DNA of 6,935 bases from Clostridia bacterium (GTDB lineage: Bacteria > Bacillota > Clostridia > UBA1381), in contig RQCD01000188.1 in assembly GCA_008668455.1 (NCBI GenBank), positions 1 through 6,935 of the forward strand, given 5' to 3'. The notes under the pieces are model-generated. The model ran no database searches. It worked only from the letters and a program-made list of their open reading frames with translations, and was not told the origin of the DNA. Shown here piece by piece: positions 6,472 to 6,935 of the stretch (position 1 is its first letter; the number at the start of each line of letters is the position of its first letter). The position numbers and the translations under genes were made by a program.

Positions 6472-6509
6472 AAAAACCGGGGCTTGGATTGTACCAACCC
6501 CCGGTTTTT
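6472..6509. terminator. Bidirectional rho-independent terminator after the ssb-like gene
   Basis: AAAAACCGGGG (6472-6482) pairs with CCCCGGTTTTT (6499-6509). After one C-C mismatch, TTGG (6484-6487) pairs with CCAA (6494-6497) around a 6-nt loop. The outer A and T runs make it functional on both strands. It begins one base after the ssb-like stop and ends 2 nt before the stop of the minus-strand DUF1540 gene, so it serves both convergent genes. Confidence 0.93.
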
Positions 6510-6511
6510 CG

Positions 6512-6676
6512 TTACTTCAGTTCAAAGGATTTGCAGTCGGTGCACTGATTCATTGTCGGGTTTGACTCGTGTGTGCCGACGGTGATACAGTCTAATGTGC
6601 AGTAATCCTGACAGTCGCAGTGGTTTTTGCACTGCTCAACGGTACATTTAATACATTCGTTTGCTTTCTGATTCAT
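6512..6676 (-). CDS. Small cysteine-rich DUF1540 protein
   Basis: This 54-residue protein has nine cysteines: C8, C11, C16, C20, C22, C26, C30, C45 and C48. The pattern CIKCTVEQCKNHC, then YCTLDCITVG and later CTDCKSFE, matches the small DUF1540 proteins common in clostridia and bacilli, where CxVxxC, CxxxxIxVG and CxxCxxF recur. The cysteine density suggests metal binding, but the function of the family is not known to me. The start is ATG at 6674-6676, with AGAAGGA on the minus strand at 6684-6690, 7 nt upstream. There is no signal peptide, so it is cytoplasmic. It has its own promoter and shares the terminator at 6472-6509 with the convergent OB-fold gene. Confidence 0.85.
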   Translation of the reverse strand: MNQKANECIKCTVEQCKNHCDCQDYCTLDCITVGTHESNPTMNQCTDCKSFELK

Positions 6677-6702
6677 GAGATGTTCCTTCTTTCTTTGGAT
6701 TT

Positions 6703-6732
6703 GTTATACCAGGAACAAGAAATGCTTCCCAA
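6703..6732 (-). promoter_or_regulatory. Promoter of the DUF1540 gene
   Basis: On the minus strand the -35 is TTGGGA (6727-6732), an 18-nt spacer follows, and the -10 is TATAAC (6703-6708). TGG directly precedes the -10, making it an extended -10. The predicted start lies just upstream of the AGAAGGA ribosome binding site, leaving a short leader. Confidence 0.55.
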
Positions 6733-6853
6733 AAAAAACGTTTCTTTTTCCGGATACAGACTTTATTCTCTCCGTTTTTTCTGAAAATATGCTATGTGGA
6801 TTTATCTAAAAAGAAGTGAAAAAAATAATTTATAGTGGTGTAATAGTACAATA

Positions 6854-6875
6854 TTTTTGCGATACCCGGCAAAAA
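6854..6875. repeat. Inverted repeat abutting a rightward promoter
   Basis: TTTTTGC (6854-6860) and GCAAAAA (6869-6875) form a 7-bp inverted repeat around GATACCCG. It ends 2 nt before the -35 of the promoter at 6878. This is a typical place for an operator or activator site. It does not match the CcpA cre consensus. Nothing else coding was found between 6733 and the window end. Confidence 0.4.
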
Positions 6876-6877
6876 AA

Positions 6878-6906
6878 TTGACAAACGAGAAAAAATGAGA
6901 TAAGAT
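6878..6906 (+). promoter_or_regulatory. Strong rightward sigma-A promoter for a gene beyond the window
   Basis: The consensus -35 TTGACA (6878-6883), an exact 17-nt spacer and TAAGAT (6901-6906) as -10 give a clear housekeeping promoter, with transcription starting near 6913. No ribosome binding site or start codon is seen before the window ends, so the target gene lies outside. The -10 sequence ATAAGAT recurs 15 nt downstream (6915-6921). Confidence 0.7.
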
Positions 6907-6935
6907 AGAACTGTATAAGATTTATTATATGTATA

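Noticed and set aside
6733..6780. AAAAAACG / CGTTTTTT pair as a hairpin
   Set aside because: The arms are 32 nt apart and almost all A:T, as expected by chance in this AT-rich gap.
1..6935. Mobile element, CRISPR, defence or phage system
   Set aside because: I found no transposase, integrase, spacer-repeat pattern, toxin-antitoxin pair or direct-repeat target site; gene content is chromosomal housekeeping.

Overview
The window looks like ordinary chromosome from an anaerobic Firmicute, most likely a Lachnospiraceae-type clostridium. The reasons are strong purine-rich ribosome binding sites, AT-rich intergenic DNA with sigma-A type promoters, a Clostridium-type glutamate dehydrogenase, a double-OB single-strand-binding protein, and a small cysteine-rich DUF1540 protein. 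I see no insertion sequence, CRISPR array, rRNA, tRNA or phage gene.

Layout. (1) 1-3485, plus strand: the 3' two thirds of malQ (4-alpha-glucanotransferase), then complete glgP (glycogen/maltodextrin phosphorylase) 4 nt later, then an overlapping 40-codon ORF for a tiny lipoprotein. That ORF runs into a near-perfect bidirectional terminator at 3447-3479. (2) 3494-4837, minus strand: gdhA (NADP-type glutamate dehydrogenase) with its own extended -10 promoter. (3) 5093-5662, plus strand: an unrecognised 189-residue protein whose layout resembles the central domain of Mur ligases without the ATP-binding loop. (4) 5848-6471, plus strand: a 207-residue protein with two tandem OB folds. Its leader holds an open frame with a good ribosome binding site but no standard start codon. 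A second bidirectional terminator lies at 6472-6509. (5) 6512-6676, minus strand: a 54-residue cysteine-rich DUF1540 protein with its own promoter. (6) 6854-6906: an inverted repeat abutting a strong TTGACA promoter that reads rightward out of the window.

How the genes work together: MalQ and GlgP form a classical alpha-glucan pair. MalQ rebuilds short maltodextrins into longer chains and GlgP phosphorolyses chains to glucose-1-phosphate, and the tight spacing implies co-translation. GdhA links 2-oxoglutarate and ammonia to glutamate and is an independent transcription unit. The remaining genes are small housekeeping or unknown functions. The less ordinary items are the short lipoprotein read through the terminator, the Mur-like protein, the ssb leader frame and the palindrome at the right edge.
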